Positions 22,391-34,869 are shown, counted from the stretch's first letter. The stretch is 64,000 bases of DNA from Eutreptiella sp. 'Long Island Sound 2002' (GCA_964036045.1 OZ038382.1:133600442-133664441), one strand, 5' to 3'. Notes: generated by a model from the letters alone, not told the origin. Numbers and translations are program-made.

Positions 22391-23395
22391 TTACGGTGCT
22401 ACAGCAGCAACCAAATGGACCAATACGTCCTTGACATCCAAAGAAATACCCTTTTTCTTTAGGTAGTCCATCCAGACCGTGGTATACCTCGGCACGAAAC
22501 TGCTCGGAGGCTCCCACGAGTCCCTGGATGCGGCGAATCCCTTCCAACGGACTTTGTAAAGCCTCCCCCCAGGCGTCCCCGGGTCCGGCTTGTCCGCCAG
22601 GATCTTCTCCGCGGTGAAATCATCGTCCTCACCCTCATCGTCCGAGTCCACATCGCCGGCCGTGAACTCGAAGGTGACCGGACGTCCGCTGGGGTCTGGT
22701 GCTCGGGGACGAAGCTGGGTATGATCGTGGTCCAGGATCTTGTTATCCCCCACACGAACCGCATACACATCCTGCCCGACCTTCCGCACGATTACCCCCG
22801 GCACATACCAGGATGCCTGCCGATGCCTGGACAGGACATCCTTGTGGTGCCGCTCCACCCACACGGTGTCTTGGAGAGCATACTTCTGGACTTTTCCCTG
22901 CTTGAAGTACTTGGCCCTTTTGTCGTGCTCGTCCTGTAGTGCCTTACACACCTTGGCCGCCGTGTCGTCCGCCTCAGCCAACATAGCGTTCGCATCCCGG
23001 GCCACTTTGCCATGGTTCATCCACGGGAGAGTGCGTGACACTCGATCCCGTAGGAACAGGATGCGATGGGGCGACAGTCCAGTGGGTCCCGGAAGGTCAT
23101 GGTACGCTTGGAGCACTCTCCACAGCGAATTGTACCAGTTCCGGCCCGGTTCGTCGATGTGCAGCTGGCGGAACTTCTCGAACATCTGCCGCCCGGCCAC
23201 CTCAGCTCGGCCATTCGACCGGCTGTGGTACGCCACGGTCTTGGCGTGCCGAATGCCCATGTGCTTGCACATCGTCTTGAACCACGTCCCCACGAATTGA
23301 CTGCCCCGATCGCTGCAGATGACAGCCGGGACATCGAAAATCGTCAGCCAATGCCTGATCATGGCATTAGTGACGGTCTTGGCCTGCAGCCCCAC
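22391..23395 (-). pseudogene. Integrase catalytic core, C-terminal domain and chromodomain (chromovirus)
   Basis: This 334-codon frame begins inside the integrase core. It shows VICSDRGSQFVGTW (second catalytic Asp, near 23300) and SRSNGRAEVAGRQMF (catalytic Glu, near 23200). A DHDHTQLRPR-containing linker and an acidic stretch (DVDSDDEGEDDD) precede a chromodomain, LYKVRWKGFAASRDSWEP (near 22500-22570), which in chromoviruses directs integration by binding marked histones. The first catalytic Asp lies in the preceding frame, separated by a frameshift near 23395-23415 beside a T-rich run. The C-terminus is DVKDVLVHLVAAVAP. Confidence 0.92.
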
Positions 23396-24840
23396 TCCAT
23401 GCTTGTCCTTTTTTCCTTCTTCTTGGACTTCTTGCCAGGGACCGCCACGATAAACCCACTGTGCCTATCCACCGCCAGGATGACACAGTCGTAGGTCTCT
23501 CCTTCCACGGTGACCTCAGGCATGGCGAATACATCCATGGCTACGGACCGCATAGGGGCTTCTGGTATAGCCGTGTACACCGGGTTGCCCGCTGTGGAGT
23601 GGTTGGGGCTCTTCGTGGCCCGATACACGGCACAGTCGCTGCAGTACCTATCCAGGATGGCGTAGTACCCCGGAGGGAACTTGAAACGCCACTCCAGGTC
23701 CTGCTGCATCTTGTCTCGGCCAGGGTGCATGAGCTGGGCGTTGTGCCAATGGTCAATGAGCTCCTCCACCGCGTTCTCGGGCACCAGCAGCTTGTCCTTG
23801 AGGAACAACTTATCGCCATCCTCGGTCAAGCCCTCGGGCCACTCGTCGTCCGACGGGGCGCTCACGGCATTCCAGTACTTGCTCCAGTGCTCGGATGCCG
23901 CGTAGTCATCCGACCAGTCCTCTGTGAGCACCGACCTGACTAGCTCTACAGGGGCCACCATCCATTGCTCGAGGGTTTCCTCTCGAATAGCTTGGACGCG
24001 GGCACCCCGGAACTTGGCCAGGTCCGTACGGTTTGCCATCACCACAAAGCACTTGACCCCCTCTTGCTCCATTACCTTCTCCATCTCGATGATGCGCTTG
24101 GCCTCCTCGGTCTCCTCGGCATCGCCATGGCTGGATATGTCCATCCACGCCTTGCCCGCGGGGTAGGCCCAGCGACTGAGGCAATCTGCCACAGGGTTGT
24201 CCTTCCCCGGGACGTACACGACGCTGAGGTCGAACTTTGCGAAAGTCTCATGCCATCGGGCCCTCCTAGCCGCTGGTCCTGAGGGGGTGTCGACATGCTC
24301 CTTGTGCCAGCTCTGTAGGGACTGGTGGTCCGTGCAAACCACCACCGGCTGCAGTCCGATGTGGCCAGACCACTTCCTGAGCGCACATACAATGGCGTAC
24401 GTCTCCTTCTCCCTCGCGGTCCAGGTGCGGCGTTGGCCCTCGGCCAGGATCCGGCTCCACAACGCCACGGGTACATGTGACCCGTCGTCTCGGATCTGCT
24501 CGAGGACTGCCCCCACAGCATAGTCCGAGGCGTCCGTCCGTAGCACGAATCCCTTGTCCGGGTCCACCAAGAATAGCCCCAACTGCCCCAGGAGTCGCTC
24601 CTTCAGGCGGTTGAACGCATCATCAGCCTCAGGGGTCCAGGCAAGCTTCTTCTTGCTCCCCTTCCGGCCATCGAACTTGCCCACTTGCAGCATCTTGTGC
24701 AGCGGCCCCGAGAGTTCTGCATACATCCGGACATAGCCCGAATAGTAATTGCAGAACCCCATGAAGGACCAGAGTTCGCTGATGGTCTGGGGCTTCTCGC
24801 AGTGGTGCAGGGACGCCAGCTTCCCAGGCATGGGACAGCG
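23396..24840 (-). pseudogene. RNase H and integrase N-terminal part (chromovirus pol)
   Basis: The frame picks up from RT at about 24840. It carries FVLRTDASDYAVGAVLEQ (RNase H first Asp, near 24540) and CALRKWSGHIG, then the connection with DNPVADCLSRW. The integrase zinc domain is HWHNAQLMHPGRDKM followed by YCSDCAVYRATK (HHCC, near 23620-23760). The core starts with SVAMDVFAMPEV (first catalytic Asp region, near 23530). The frame is lost near 23400. Together with the flanking pieces it would be one polyprotein cut by the protease. Confidence 0.9.
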
Positions 24841-27455
24841 TTGCCCGTGACAACCACGTGACCCGCGAACTCCACTTCCTTCACGAAGAGTGAGGCTTTG
24901 GTGGGCTTGCACACCATGTTGTGCTTGTCCAACTCGCTGAGCACTCGGCGCAGATCCTTCTCATGCGCATCGATGAGCTCGTCCTCAGTCATGTTCTCCG
25001 TGCCGGACCCGATGATGATGTCATCCACGATGGGATCGGCACAGTCCCGGACAGGACCGAGTAGGTCCTCCATCATGCACTGGAAAGCGGCGTTGCAATT
25101 CTTGGCACCCATAGGCACCACTTTCCACTGCATGGGCCCCAGCGGCGTCGACATCGCTGTGCAGGGCCTGGAGTCCGGGTGTAGCGGCATCTGGTGGTAA
25201 CCGTGTTTCAGGTCCAACACCGTGAAAATCCGCTTTTTCTGTTGCTTTTGGAGGATGGTGTCGATCAGGGGAAGCGAGTACGAGTCGTGCTCGGTCTGCT
25301 CGTTCAAACCTCTGTAATCAACCACCAACCTCCACTCGCCCTTCTCCTTCTTGGGCACGATGAAGGCTGGGCTGGCCCACTCACTGTCGGAGGGTTCGAT
25401 CCATCCCCGCTCAATGAACTCGGCCAACAGCTTCTTCATGGCCTCGGCCCGATCGCCCTGAAGTTGGTACTCCCGATGACGATAGATCTTCGGGTTCGGC
25501 TTCAGCTTGATCTTCGCTGTACCAAACCTCCCACGATCTGGAGGGTTCTTGTTGGCGACGCCACTGAAAAGCCGCGGATAGGCCTTGATCAGCCTCTCCT
25601 TCAGCTCGGCGACCTTCGGGCTCTCCTGGCCCTCTTCAGCCGCTTGCTTCGGTATAGATACAACCGACCGCACTGCGGTATAGGCCTCTTCTGGGTCCGA
25701 TTCTGACTTCTCCTCGTCCGATATGCCGTCTTCATCGTCGTGGGGAGCTCCTCCCACCGATAATCTTCGGAAATTTGCGGCATCGGGCTGGTTACTGTCG
25801 CTATCGGCACCCATTCTGGGGAAATCCCATGTTGGTGGGTCCGACCCAACCGGACCATCGTATTGGTCCGCGGTGTGATCCATGACCCTCGCCACGAACT
25901 CGTCCTTCTCGTACTTGCCGGTGACCAACATCTTGTCATCCCACCAATGCGGAGATGTGACCATGGCCCGCCTCTTCTTGGCTGCCACACGGTCATGCAT
26001 CCCCATCCGCATGTAGTTGACGACGTCGTCGATCTCGGCGTGGGACGGGACGTCAATGCCATCAATTGGCTGATCTGTCCCCTCCTTGGGCTCAAACATG
26101 ACTTTCATGGGCACCGCCTCCACCCTACGGATGAATGCTTCATCACCCGTGGGCTGGGCTTGCGCCCCATCCACCAGGAAAGCCTTGGTACCCCACGCTT
26201 GACCCGGGGAGGGCATTGATACACCCCTGGCGTCGATGAACAGCTCCTCCTCTGGCCCGAATGACATCTCGTTCAGGGTGATGGACTCCAGCGTCGACTT
26301 GAGACCCTCCAGCGGACATGGGGTGGATCCTATGCCGGTTATGACCAGGATCCCCTTCGCCCTATCCGCGATGATCTTCTCCATCGTACGTCTGGTATTG
26401 TCCAGGGAGCCATGCCAATACATGGGCCCCCACTCCTTCAAACCCCAATGCCTGTGCCAGGCTGAGTCTCCTCGATGCCAATGCCTCCTACACTTCCGCA
26501 GAAGCGGGGCATCCCGGGAAGCGAAGACGTCCGTCTCGGGTACTTCAGCTCCCAGCGTCTGAATCATCCCGGTGTACACTTGCGGCGCCATTCCATACTC
26601 CGTGAGCTCAACTCCACAGTCTCCTCTGGACTTGGCACCCACAGCTTGCACCGCTCGGACGATCCGATCCTCTTCCTCAGCATTCCATTGGGATGACCAG
26701 CACGCATAATCCGTGGACAGCCATGTGAGGCATTCATCGTCCTCCCGAACCAGCGTGGCGCGATGGGGAAGGGCTCCAATGGCGTTGGCCACCATGAAGT
26801 CATACCCCATGATCATATCCCAATCAGTAATGTCGGCCACAAAGAAGTTCCCGGATAGAGTGCTTCTCTTCGCCTGATCAGAGCGGTTCAAGCGCTCATG
26901 CTCCCAGAATTCCATACTGATAGTGGCCTCATGGGTGCCACCACCCATGATCTCTCCATTGGCGACCTTCAGGCGGACTGGTCTCCGGCTGGGCTGCAGG
27001 AGTTCCTCCTTGAAGAACCCTCTCCGGACCAGGCTCACCTGGGCACCCGTATCCACTAACACATCCACCACCTTCTCCTCTCGTCCGCACCGTACTCGCA
27101 CTTTCAAGTGCAACTGCCGCTCATCGCCATGAGGTGTATGGACGACTCCCACGGCATGCAACTCTAGCACGTCCGGGTGCATCAGGACTTCCAGGGTATG
27201 GTCACGGATGGTGTAGATCTTGGGTTGGTCCTGCCCATCCACGGGGCTCTCCGTGGTCGCTCCTTCCTTCTTGCCCTGTCCCGTACCCACATGTACTTCC
27301 CTTGGCAGGGCGCTCCAGGGGTTGGGAGTGGCGAAGCTCAGTGGTTTTGGCTCTTCTGGAGCCTTCTTCGGCACCCGATGTGCCTTCGCTTTCTCTGGGA
27401 TTCCACTGATTTTCGGAGGAGAGACCTCCGAGGTCCCACTCCCGTGGGGGCTCCT
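24841..27455 (-). pseudogene. Protease, Dam-like domain and reverse transcriptase (chromovirus pol)
   Basis: The protease motif VDVLVDTGAQVSLV (near 27040) has an intact DTG. A block near 26200-26540 follows: TDVFASRDAPLLRKC, then WGPMYWHGSLDNTRRTMEK and AKGILVITG, which resembles a Dam-like fold without an NPP motif. An acidic linker (ISDEEKSESDPEE) leads to RT: WASPAFIVPKKEKGEWRLV, FTVLDLKHGYHQMPLHP (motif A, near 25200) and ADPIVDDIIIGSG (motif C, near 25025). RT is intact until about 24840, where the frame shifts. Upstream the same frame is separated from the end of gag by a TAG at about 27456. Confidence 0.88.
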
Positions 27456-30304
27456 CTAGACTTGGCTTCCGGCAGCCCCTTCCGGCTGCGATCCGCCAGG
27501 ACTTTGTCCACCACGTTGCTGGGTTTTGAGTTCCTCCAACGTCCTCAACATGTCCTCAGCGACCCCCTCGATCGACCTCACTCGTCGGTCTTGGCCAGGT
27601 CCACCACCATAGCCTCTTCCTCCGCCTTTTCCTTGGCCTTTGCCTTGGCCTTTTCCCCCGTCTCCCCCCTTTCGCCTTCCAATCGGAAATCCGCTGCTCC
27701 TTGGGCTTCTTCTCGGGGTGAGCGGCGAAGTAGGCCTTCTTGTCCGCCTCATACACCTTGCACTGACGGTGGTCGTGTGCATGGCTGTTTCCCTTGCCAT
27801 AACAGACCCAGCACCCGTCGTGCTGAGACCCGTACTCTCGGAACGAGAGCGGTGGGTTCCCGATCCTCTCTGGCTCTTTGCCCTTCTTGGGTCCCACCTG
27901 GCTCCATCTGGACCGATCCTGCCCATGGTTCTTCACGTTGTGCGCCACAAACGCGAAGAAATGGGCCTCCTCGTGATCCTCCCGGGACCAGTGGTCTTGG
28001 CCACTTCCACTACCATCCTCCGCGGAGTTGGCCGTGTCCTCCTGGATCTCTCGATGATGGCGGTCTTCTCGGTGGCCTCGTTGTCCATGACCATGTCGAT
28101 CCTGCACGTGGGCCTCGTTCTTCGCATTGAGCTTCAACTCCACCGTGATGTACTTCACGATCTCGTCAAGGCTCATGCGGGCGAAGATGACTTGCATCCT
28201 CAGCGGCTCCCCGCGCCTCCACTCCACGTTGTTGAGGCGCAGCAACCTTTGCCCCATGGAGTCCCCGAATACCTCCACGTACACGGCGTTCTTCAGGCCC
28301 AACATCCGGTTGGGTTCGCCCAGGTTCCTCCTGAAGAACTCCATGATACCCGCATGGGTATCCTCCGCCGCCATGATCCGCACCGCCACCCGCTTCTTGG
28401 CGCGCTTCTTCTCCTCGTCCTCCACTCGCCTCTTCCAGTTGCTGGGGAGGACGTCCTTCAGCAAGTGGCGGATTTCACTGGCCTCGTTCCAGTCTTCCAC
28501 CAGCTTGAGGCATCTGCGGTACTTCCGCACATACCGGTTCCACTCCCGGACCCGCAACTCACCGCGGTCCAGCGGCAGTGGAATGGACCACAGGTCCTCC
28601 AGCTTCTGATTCGGAGCGTCCACCCGCTCCTCATCCTCCAACCACTGGAGGCAGGCCTGCTCCGTCCTGATCAGTCCTTCCCGGATCTGATCCCGCAGCT
28701 CCTCCTTGAGGTCCTGCGCCAGCCGGTGCGGGAATGTCCGGCATACCCACTTGTCCCGCGGCGCTCCCCGCATCTCGCCGACGACCTCCTCGGCGAAGTC
28801 CTCACAGTCCAGGATGAAGTCATCCAGGTTGGAGGGGTTCCCGTCGTAATAGGGGATTTTGATTCCCCTGAGGTCGTCGATCCTGATGGCGTCTCCGACG
28901 TCTCCAGCCACCACTCCACCGACACGGATACCACCTGTGGCCGGGGGGTGTGAGTACACTCCCCGTACATCCCTCTCCTCCATGGAGTGCGGTCCAGTTG
29001 GGCCTGAACCCATGGGGTTTGGAATGCGGGAAGGACTTGCTCCATCGGCCGTCCATATCCCCGTAGTTGGGTCCTTCGCCCACAGATTTCCGCTTGGATG
29101 GCCCCGACCATGTCCGTCGGCGCTTCCCATGGTTCGCCCCTGCATGGTCTGGTTCTGGATCTCCTCTTCCGCATAAACTGCATAGGTAGTCGTAGAGGGC
29201 GGTGGATCCTGGGCGGCATGGGACATCTGTACCGTCAGGCTCCTCGGGTCCGTGGTTACGCGCCCTTCCCGCATGGACCCAGCTGGTGCTGTATGCTCCC
29301 CGAGCATTATGGATTCGCTGAACATGGGAACAAACGGCAGCGCACCCGGGTCAACACGCGGAGGCGCGTAGGGTGCCTCTGCAGGGCCGCCCATGGGTTT
29401 CTCCATGGCGCTCCTGAGGGTCTTAACCCGCTCAACCAGCTCTACCGCGGCCGGCTTTGCCGGGAGCTCCGGACCCGAGGTGAGGGGCTGTCGCTCCTCT
29501 AGCCTTCTCAGGCGTCCCGACATGTCCTCCACTAAGTGGAGGAGGCTGTCCACCACTTGCTGCTGCTTCTGCAGGGCCAGCTCCAGATTCTCCCGGTACC
29601 GGGCCTGATCCGCTCGCAGCTCCTCCATGTGGTTCTCCGCGGCCGACTGGTCATCCAGAATCCCCGCGACGTCCTCCTCTAGAGCATCCTTGGCGTTGTC
29701 CAGGCGGTCAAGATTATTCACGATGGCGTCCATCCCCATCTTCCGGTACTTGCCCATGAGGAAGGACACGTGCTCGCAGTGGCACGCAGCGTGCTTTCCG
29801 CCGGATTCTGCGCAACCCGCGGTTCCCGGCACCTCAGACTCATCGCCCATGGGCGTATCGCCTATGGCGTCCGTCTCTGGTCCCGTGTGCCGGGGCACAG
29901 GTGCCGTCCGGGCCCTTGCCGGCCTCTCCAAGCCCTCGGCGTCGTCCTTAAGGGCGGGCTCGGGGCCGTATGCGCCCTGGCGATCAGCGCGGACATCTCC
30001 GGCTCCGGAGGTGGCTCGTAGGCTGTCCGATAGCCCTCGGAGTGCCCCTCGGATTCCCAAAGCCTGACCGGGCTGGGGTCCGTACCCATAGCCCCGGCGT
30101 CCCTTGCCGCGGACTTGGGTGACCCGCGCTTCCGGTAGCGCCGGGCCCGTCCTCCACTGCTGCCTGAATGGCAAGCCTCATCAGAGTCCTCCGCGGCGGA
30201 GCGGAGGTGGCATGCCTTTCGGCAGTGACGCTCGCACATGGAGACCAGGTCCTCCATGTCACGTCCTCCTCTTCCCGAGTGTCGTTCTTCTCTTCGGGCT
30301 TCAA
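27456..30304 (-). pseudogene. Gag with coiled coil and zinc knuckle (chromovirus)
   Basis: The N-terminal part (about 30150-30304, another frame) includes MCERHCRKACHLRSAAED. The main 872-codon block (27556-30174, no ATG at its upstream end) has a predicted coiled coil around NLDRLDNAKDALEEDVAG and RENLELALQKQQQVVDSLL (about 29520-29720). A capsid-like helical region follows, including SNLDDFILDCEDFAEEV. A CCHC knuckle, CWVCYGKGNSHAHDHRQC, lies near 27760-27820, then a Lys-rich stretch. In the GKGQGKGQGKGGG region (about 27610-27660) the sensible reading passes to the pol frame, which could be a programmed or a mutational shift, and a TAG at 27456 ends it. It forms the particle and binds RNA. 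Confidence 0.85.
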
Positions 30305-30465
30305 CTTCCGGAGTTCGCCATGCTCTTGAACGTCTCGGTCCTTCTATGGCTCCAATCTCCGGCCTGGTCTCCACCGAGTCCACAATACGCACCCGGGGCG
30401 TACTTGGGCAGGGCTCATGAGGGCCCAAGTCCCCGGGTCGGCGGTAGGTAGGGGCAGCAGGTAAG

Positions 30466-30477
30466 CCTCTGCTACCA
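30466..30477 (-). other. tRNA primer-binding site, initiator-Met type
   Basis: On the minus strand TGGTAGCAGAGG is an exact 12-nt complement of the 3' end CCTCTGCTACCA of initiator-Met tRNA as found in many non-plant eukaryotes. It lies 8 nt inside the LTR end at 30486. Confidence 0.7.
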
Positions 30478-30485
30478 TAAAGAAG

Positions 30486-32834
30486 GTCCCTACCAGGACC
30501 GGCCCCCGCTGTGCCCCTTCCGCCTGTAACCCCTGCTGATTTACTCCGGATCAACGATTGCATTCCTCAATTTCCAGGGTCCAAATCCAAAAATGTAGAA
30601 ATAAAATCCTCCTTCAACCCTGAAACAGCAACCAGATCCCACAAGTACAGCAATAACCCAATTCACAATCCAAATCAGGCTGCGGGCTTTCGTTCAGCAC
30701 ACCGGTATTCCCACGGTGGCAGGCATGTACAAGAATTGCACCAAGGAAGAAAGCCCTGAAATTGGCATATTAACACAAATAAAGCAAAGTTGGGGAAAGA
30801 TGGAAACTTACACAATCACAGCCATAGACCCCTCATTCCCTGGACTCAAGACCTTCCCTTGACTCACCAACATGATGCCCTGAACCCAGTCCAATAAGAT
30901 GGTTAAATGCCACATGTCAAACGTCATTACATAAACCCCAAAAATGTGTTCACCCCCAAGCCTCTAAATCCTAGCCCAATAGGGGGGGTGGCGTGTCATG
31001 GCCTAGAGTGGCACTCAGGACCATGCCCTACCCTGACATAACCTTGGTTGGACTTGGAGTAGAACGGGCTCCGAGAAATGACCTATGAGTTTGAACTCAT
31101 AACATGTCAAAAAACTGCCAATTCACACCATATTGGCCATATATCAAAAATATGCTCAAAATTGAGGTTACCACTTATCCGAAGGCTCAAAGCATGCATG
31201 GAATCGAAGTCTAGTATTCATGGAGGATATAGACCAAATGGCATTGCCCATGTACATCCCCATTTTACCCTCGAAACCCCTTCAGATATGGGCGCCACGC
31301 ACTGCCCAAGTCAGCCCATGATCTTGAGACCAATTCTTGTATTCCTTCGTGCGCCAAGCCAAATGGAGTACGCGATCCGACATATGGTGGTGTTCAACTC
31401 CAAAGCATATGCCAACAGATGAACAACATACCATGGTTCGACTCTCCATAGGCTTCTTGCTGTTTGCTGACCAGGTAAGTACACAAAACGCAAAAATGAG
31501 CAAAAATTGAGGTCAAAAAAATGAAAATATGACCAAATACAAAGTTGTCATGATAGTGTATCTCTATGCTCACCCATGATATCCGCTCATGATTCAATAC
31601 ACAAATGATTGGAACCATTTGCGAACAATTCCCCCACTTGGATCCCCAATCAGGCGCATGGAGATACCTTCGCCACTAATATCTACATGCCCCATGAAAA
31701 TGGGAGTGCACCCATGGATCTCTTTGTCCAACATACCATGAGCAATACATACGCGGTAGACTTGGTCTAGCGCTTTGAATTCCACAATTAAGACATGGGC
31801 AAAGCCCTTGTCACGTATGGCTCCCCATCTCATCGGCCACACGAAGATATATAACATGGGCGTGAGCATATCAAGACATATACCATGCATATAAAACATA
31901 CCCTCAAAAGTGGCTCCCACCATGATATGTCATGACCCTCCATTGACATAACTTCACGTTAAAAATACGTAGGCACCCAAAGAAAGTTGCTATGCAACCC
32001 CAACACTCATGCGGCACACTCGAAAGTCGCATTAAAATATTTGGTTGCACGGTCCAAGAGTTATATATCACTTTATACCCTCTTGACCATTATCCCTTGC
32101 TGCACCGGGCATGTGTACACACCAAAGACGTTTGATGCTTCCTAAATTAAGTTGAGACTAAAGCGCTTGCAACCCAACCTTTCTTATTCTCTTTCCTCAC
32201 ACTCGCGCGTAGATATGGCCATTCAAAGTGGTCCCACGATTCGCTTTCGTTTCCCTTATATCTCCAAGTCAAATGGGTGGCAAGTATAAGGGAAACCTGA
32301 TTCGGGCATAGGGAAAGGCGTACGACCACTCGAAGAAGTCCAAATCAAGTGCGGCGATGTCGAAGTCGAAAATCCGATTTCGACATCGCGAAAAATTCTG
32401 ATTAAAATTTCGAGTGCTTATTTAGAGAATTGCGGAAGCAACGAACCCTTTGCTGATGAGATCTGTCCCTTCAACGGAATATCTGTCAAAATATCTGGAA
32501 ATAACAGTTAACCAATCGGTTAACGCAAAATCGCGAGCCAACTGACAGTCGCCGATACATTGACCATCAGAACGAAAGGCTGAAAAATTACGGAAACATT
32601 ATGATAATAAAACCCTGTTGATTCCTGATATTCCGATATATAAATCTCCGCTGGCGGCGCCTCGGTTGTGAATATGGCCGCTCATAGCCGGAATGGCCAA
32701 ACCTATCACACTATCACATCGGGTTAGATCAGGTGGATGGGAGAGTATGATATTAGCCAATGGCGGCTTGTCGGCACATAGATACACACCCCAAGTGACC
32801 CCAAGATGGCCACGGGGGTCCGAGCCGGCTTCAC
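30486..32834 (-). repeat. LTR, 5' copy, about 2.35 kb
   Basis: This is the uninterrupted partner of the left LTR. It contains the pre-insertion version of the LINE target (32414-32469) and so proves that the 3.6 kb at 18000-21586 was added later. It should hold the promoter of the minus-strand element; I could not place a TATA box with confidence. Confidence 0.88.
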
Positions 32835-33781
32835 TGGCTGACCTGGACCACTGGGTGGGACGACTGACGGCATGTTCCTACTGCAGCGACGAGCTGCTCT
32901 TCTGGTTGGTGGCTAAGCTCCCTCAAGAGCTGTGAAACGAGTGACGGTTAACGGCAGGGAGCACGGCGAGAGGCCTCGGCTACGAGGATTTGTCTGTGGT
33001 ACTTTTGGAGCTGGCGCTGAGGAAAGAAAGCGACCAGCACCTGAACGCCCACCGTCCTGGAGGAGGAGGCTCTGGGAGCCAAGGCAAAGGGTACCAGGGA
33101 CCCAGACCTGGACAGGGGACTACTTCCAAGCACGCCCGTATTATGGGCAATGTCCAGGAGCTTTTCTGGTGTGACGCCAGAGGCGAGCATGGTCACCTGC
33201 AGCACGCCCCGGACTGCGATCAGCGTGACTGCTTAGTGGTCCAGGGGAAGAAGCAGGAGACCAACACCGGCGCCAAGCCTAAGATGCCGGATCATTACAC
33301 GTGCACTATCACCTGTGCCTTCAGTGGGAAGAGGAAGCACTACGTGGATGAGTGCTACCACAAGCAGCGCCTTTCGGCGAAGCTGAAGGGCGAAGGTCCT
33401 GGCAAAGACTCTGGCAAGGGCGGTGGCAAGGACAACGGCAACCACTCCGGTAAGGGCAAGTCGAAAGGCCGCCAGAAAGGCGGAGACAAGAGCCAAGGTG
33501 GACGTGGAGGAGGCGCTGATTGCCAGCAAGACAAGGACAACAAGAACCAGGACAGGAACGGAAGCAACCCCAACCCCAATCCAGGGGGAAAATCCAAGCT
33601 CTCGGGAGGGCACTGTGGTCCTACCACACGGTCCCAGACTCAGGCCCCGCGAGAGCAAGGGGCCAAGCGTGAGCATGAAGGTGGTGATGATGGCAACGCC
33701 AAGAAGAGAAGCGGTTTCATGAGAATGGCCCGCAAATTGGGGAACAAGGGGTTCAAGGTGACCTATCCCACGGAGTCCTGA
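32835..33781 (+). pseudogene. Gag, 3' part with zinc knuckle (plus-strand Ty3-like element)
   Basis: This continues the gag cut at 16016. It opens with LADLDHWVGRLTACSY, meets a TGA and another stop near 32935-32945, then stays open to a TGA at 33779-33781. It includes TCTITCAFSGKRKHYVDEC, a CCHC-type knuckle, and a long Lys/Gly/Asn/Gln-rich tail (GKGGGKDNGNHSGKGKSKG) likely to bind nucleic acid. The last part (from 33374) is repeated at 38904-39311. Confidence 0.75.
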
Positions 33782-34291
33782 CTGGGACGCTACGGTGGGG
33801 CCCTGCACCTGGTGTTCTGGGTACGTATCCGACTAGGGGGACGTGAATACCTGGGGGCACGGAATACCCGAGCCACCATATCAATGGTGGCCACGAAAAG
33901 GTTAGCTTGTGGGAACGTGACGAACACCATGCCCACCGCGGCTATACGAATGGGGGATAGACATGTGGTGCAAAGCTGCGGGAACTGTGAAGTGGAGGTA
34001 CCTATGGGCTCCCGAACTATCGCCCATCGGTTCTGTGTGATGAACAGTGAGGCCTTCGACTTTGTATTGGGGACTGACTTCTTCGTGCAGCACTCCCAGA
34101 TACAATCCCTGACGCTGCAAGCGCCCTACCTCCTCTACGTGGACCACGGCAATGGCAGAGAGTCCGTGCCACTGGAGCAGTCGGAGTACACCTCGAGCTA
34201 CCTGAGAGTATCAAAGGAGGAGCCCTCTAACATGATGGCCGCCTCCAAAACTGATGACTATCAACTATTGGGGGAAGTCCTAGACCAAGGT
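33374..34291. repeat. About 917-bp direct repeat, left copy (candidate long target-site duplication)
   Basis: This segment matches 38904-39820 at about 96% identity with a 1-bp indel. It stops exactly where the (TAGG)n tail of the truncated LINE begins (34292), and the right copy starts exactly where that LINE ends (38904). Sequence upstream of it occurs only on the left and sequence downstream only on the right, as in a target-site duplication. Confidence 0.8.
33782..34291 (+). pseudogene. Retropepsin domain, copy 1 (plus-strand Ty3-like element)
   Basis: The protease-like fold is visible in FWVRIRLGGREYLGA, SRTIAHRFCVMNSEAF and FDFVLGTDFFVQHS, matching the end of a retropepsin (the D-x-(I/V)-LG-x-D-F motif). 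The active-site triad DTG is absent; this copy has NTR at that place (near 33862) and the other copy has DIR, so both are dead. The reading frame runs to a stop 6 bp into the LINE tail junction. The chain would continue into the Dam-like and RT domains now found after 39820. Confidence 0.75.
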
Positions 34292-34869
34292 AGGTAGGTA
34301 GGTAGGTATCTTCGGGAGCTCGGGATGCCTCCTTTGACATTGCAGGAAGAAGGTCTTACCAAGGGGACGTCCTGTCCCTCTCACTGCCCTATGTCAGGTG
34401 CCTCTTGAGCCGCTCCTGCATGTGCTTGGGAAGGCATAGTCGCGGCCACCCGGTCCATGTGTCCCAGGTGGGAGGGTGTCCCCACATGTGTCCATGGGTA
34501 GGGCCACATGCCCCCTCCCTTGGGCGGCAGCTCTGGGGGCTGCCCAGCCGTGTGGAGTATCTCTCACCACAAGGGGTATTGCTCCCGCTAGTCTACGGTA
34601 CGACCGCCTCACCCTGGGTGGTTTGAGTTGCGGGGCCACTCTGCTTGGCAGGTGACCCCCTCCTGGACTGTGTACCGGCTCGCCTGTCACCGGTTACTTC
34701 CATGGCTCCGGGTGACGTTTGCCACGGTCCCCGATGCAGCCTGGCCGGGCTCGGACCAGTGGCCTTGGAGTACCGCTCCTGCCACTGGCCCAGTGGGTCG
34801 GCTGGGTCGCCCCAGTGCGTCCGACCCATGGGCTGTTGGTTCTTTCATGTCCCTCGGCCGCCCTACGTG

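Larger units (their letters stand above)
16016..32834 (-). mobile_element. Minus-strand Ty3/chromovirus-like retrotransposon, inserted in gag of another element
   Basis: The element spans 16.8 kb, of which 3.6 kb is a LINE inside its left LTR. Reading on the minus strand: 5' LTR (30486-32834), primer site (30466-30477), gag, protease, Dam-like domain, RT, RNase H, integrase, chromodomain, polypurine tract (21993-22002) and 3' LTR. It interrupts the gag of the plus-strand Ty3-like element. The flanks ATGG (16014-16017) and CTGG (32835-32838) match at three of four bases, so the target-site duplication is not securely resolved. LTR divergence of roughly 2-3% and several frameshifts show that it is an old, inactive copy. 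Confidence 0.88.

Noticed and set aside
27640-28953. 437-codon plus-strand frame opposite chromovirus gag
   Set aside because: Antisense shadow of a GC-rich gag with a coiled coil and zinc knuckle; no motif of its own.
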